A DNA stretch of 64,000 bases from Kiloniella majae (GTDB lineage: Bacteria > Pseudomonadota > Alphaproteobacteria > Kiloniellales > Kiloniellaceae). The stretch lies in NCBI RefSeq assembly GCF_002118315.1, contig NZ_MTSZ01000004.1, positions 1 through 64,000 of the forward strand, in the 5' to 3' direction. Shown one piece after another: positions 63,263 through 64,000 of this stretch (within the stretch, counting starts at the first letter, position 1; each line of letters starts with the position of its first letter). Below the pieces are notes generated by a model. The model ran no database searches. It was not told the DNA's origin and saw only the letters and a list, made by a program, of their open reading frames with translations. Position numbers and translations under genes: made by a program.

Positions 63263-64000
63263 ATGTCAGTACAAGATATGGATTCAATTTCAAGTAAAAA
63301 AAAACGTGAAGCTAAGGTCTGGTCCATTGCAAATCAGAAGGGTGGGGTTGGTAAAACGACAACAACTGTTAATCTGGCAACAGCTTTAGCCGCCTGTAAG
63401 AAAAAGGTTTTGATTATCGACCTGGATCCTCAGGGTAATGCGAGTACTGGATTAGGTGTAGAACCTGATGCCCGGCAGCAAAGCATTTACCAGGTTATGA
63501 TTGAAGGCTTGCCTATCACGCGTGCTGTTAGATCAACAGATGTTCCCCGGATGCATGTTATTTCTTCTGGCGTGGAACTCTCGGGAGCTGAACTGGAGCT
63601 TGTGAACCTTGCAGAGCGCGAATTCAAATTGGCGAATGCTATCGGGCCTCTTTTGAATCAGTTTGATTATATTTTGATTGATTGTCCTCCAGCACTTGGT
63701 CTGTTGACCTTGAATGCGCTGGTTGCTTCTGATGCTGTTCTTGTACCCTTACAGACAGAGTTTTATGCCTTGGAAGGACTATCTCACCTACTTCGTACTA
63801 TTGATCGTGTGAAGAGGGGGCTTAATCGCCGTCTTCAAATTCAGGGTGTCGTTCTTACGATGTATGACAGACGCAACAATCTTTGTGAGATGGTTGCAGC
63901 TGATGTTCGGGCATTTTTGGGGGAAAAGGTGTTTAACACTGTTATTCCACGTAATGTAAGGGTGTCTGAGGCTCCTTCGCATGGGAAGCCTGTTCTTTTG
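63263..64000 (+). CDS. parA: Chromosome partitioning protein ParA (Soj), 3' end outside window
   Basis: Walker-type ATPase that segregates origins together with ParB bound to parS. The visible 246 residues, with no stop by position 64000, start MSVQDMDSISSKKKREAK and contain the deviant Walker A IANQKGGVGKTTTTVNLA, Walker A' region DLDPQGNASTGLG, and Walker B FDYILIDCPPALGLLTLNAL. A polar 18-residue N-terminal extension precedes the domain. parB should follow just beyond the window. It lies 16 bases after rsmG, the usual order. Confidence 0.97.
   Translation, partial: MSVQDMDSISSKKKREAKVWSIANQKGGVGKTTTTVNLATALAACKKKVLIIDLDPQGNASTGLGVEPDARQQSIYQVMIEGLPITRAVRSTDVPRMHVISSGVELSGAELELVNLAEREFKLANAIGPLLNQFDYILIDCPPALGLLTLNALVASDAVLVPLQTEFYALEGLSHLLRTIDRVKRGLNRRLQIQGVVLTMYDRRNNLCEMVAADVRAFLGEKVFNTVIPRNVRVSEAPSHGKPVLL

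Noticed and set aside
1-64000. tRNA, rRNA, CRISPR, IS elements and prophage
   Set aside because: No cloverleaf, rRNA-like segment, regular repeat-spacer array, transposase or integrase was seen in the reading.

Overview
The window is a chromosomal segment of an alphaproteobacterium. The strongest signs are the hemE / DUF299 (ppsR) pair flanking a DnaA-box-rich intergenic region, as at the Caulobacter and Rickettsia origins; the mnmE-mnmG-rsmG-parA string with parS sites; the grpE/hrcA and rph-rdgB-hemW groups; and the secB, Tim44-domain, mltA and Smr genes. A marine Rhodospirillales/Kiloniella-like lineage is plausible, but this is inference. Base composition is moderate in GC. I see no rRNA, tRNA, CRISPR array, transposase or prophage.

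Layout. 0.1-2 kb: grpE and hrcA (minus). 2.2-5.7 kb: an accessory block (ornithine/lysine decarboxylase, a cysteine-containing winged-helix regulator, an MFS exporter) sitting between hrcA and its usual neighbour rph. 5.9-8.6 kb: rph-rdgB-hemW. 8.7-10.5 kb: a PAS_5 protein, an unknown protein and a PhyH-family oxygenase. 10.6-16.1 kb: a Zn/Cd P-type ATPase and its likely ArsR/SmtB regulator, with a LemA-DUF2207 membrane pair between them. 16.1-21.5 kb: the envelope/ribosome group lppC, rsmI, yraN, BON lipoprotein, SirB1-like, gshB. 21.7-30.4 kb: mixed accessory and housekeeping genes (two glycosyltransferases, nitrilase, SulP transporter, VTT-like membrane protein, GFA, GNAT, DUF523, ComM-like). 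30.5-32.6 kb: a minimal ParB/Srx-fold protein and an orphan soluble histidine kinase. 32.7-37 kb: hinT-like gene and hisE-F-A-(GNAT)-H-B (minus). 37.4-40.7 kb: hslVU, a DUF1737 small protein and msrBA. 40.8-44.7 kb: XRE regulator, Smr, mltA, Tim44-domain gene, fxsA. 44.8-47.8 kb: a small accessory group. 47.9-52.2 kb: secB, dnaQ, coaE, aroE, maf, ppsR.

52.2-52.9 kb is the probable chromosome origin: DnaA boxes, TCCCCA motifs, six GANTC sites within 194 bp and a long inverted repeat. To its right, nearly all genes run plus: hemE, hemJ, rho, then an accessory interval (quinone reductase, ogt, PAP2, DUF6489), mnmE, a YqaE/Pmp3 protein, mnmG, rsmG and the start of parA, cut by the window end. Four parS or parS-like sites lie at 58.5-63 kb, two of them inside rsmG. 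The sense strand of plus genes looks A/C-rich left of 52 kb and T/G-rich right of it, as expected for a replication origin.

The features most worth following up are the origin/parS architecture, a probable frameshift at the start of the DUF2306 gene, the regulator/MFS operators, and an 11-bp triple repeat upstream of lemA.
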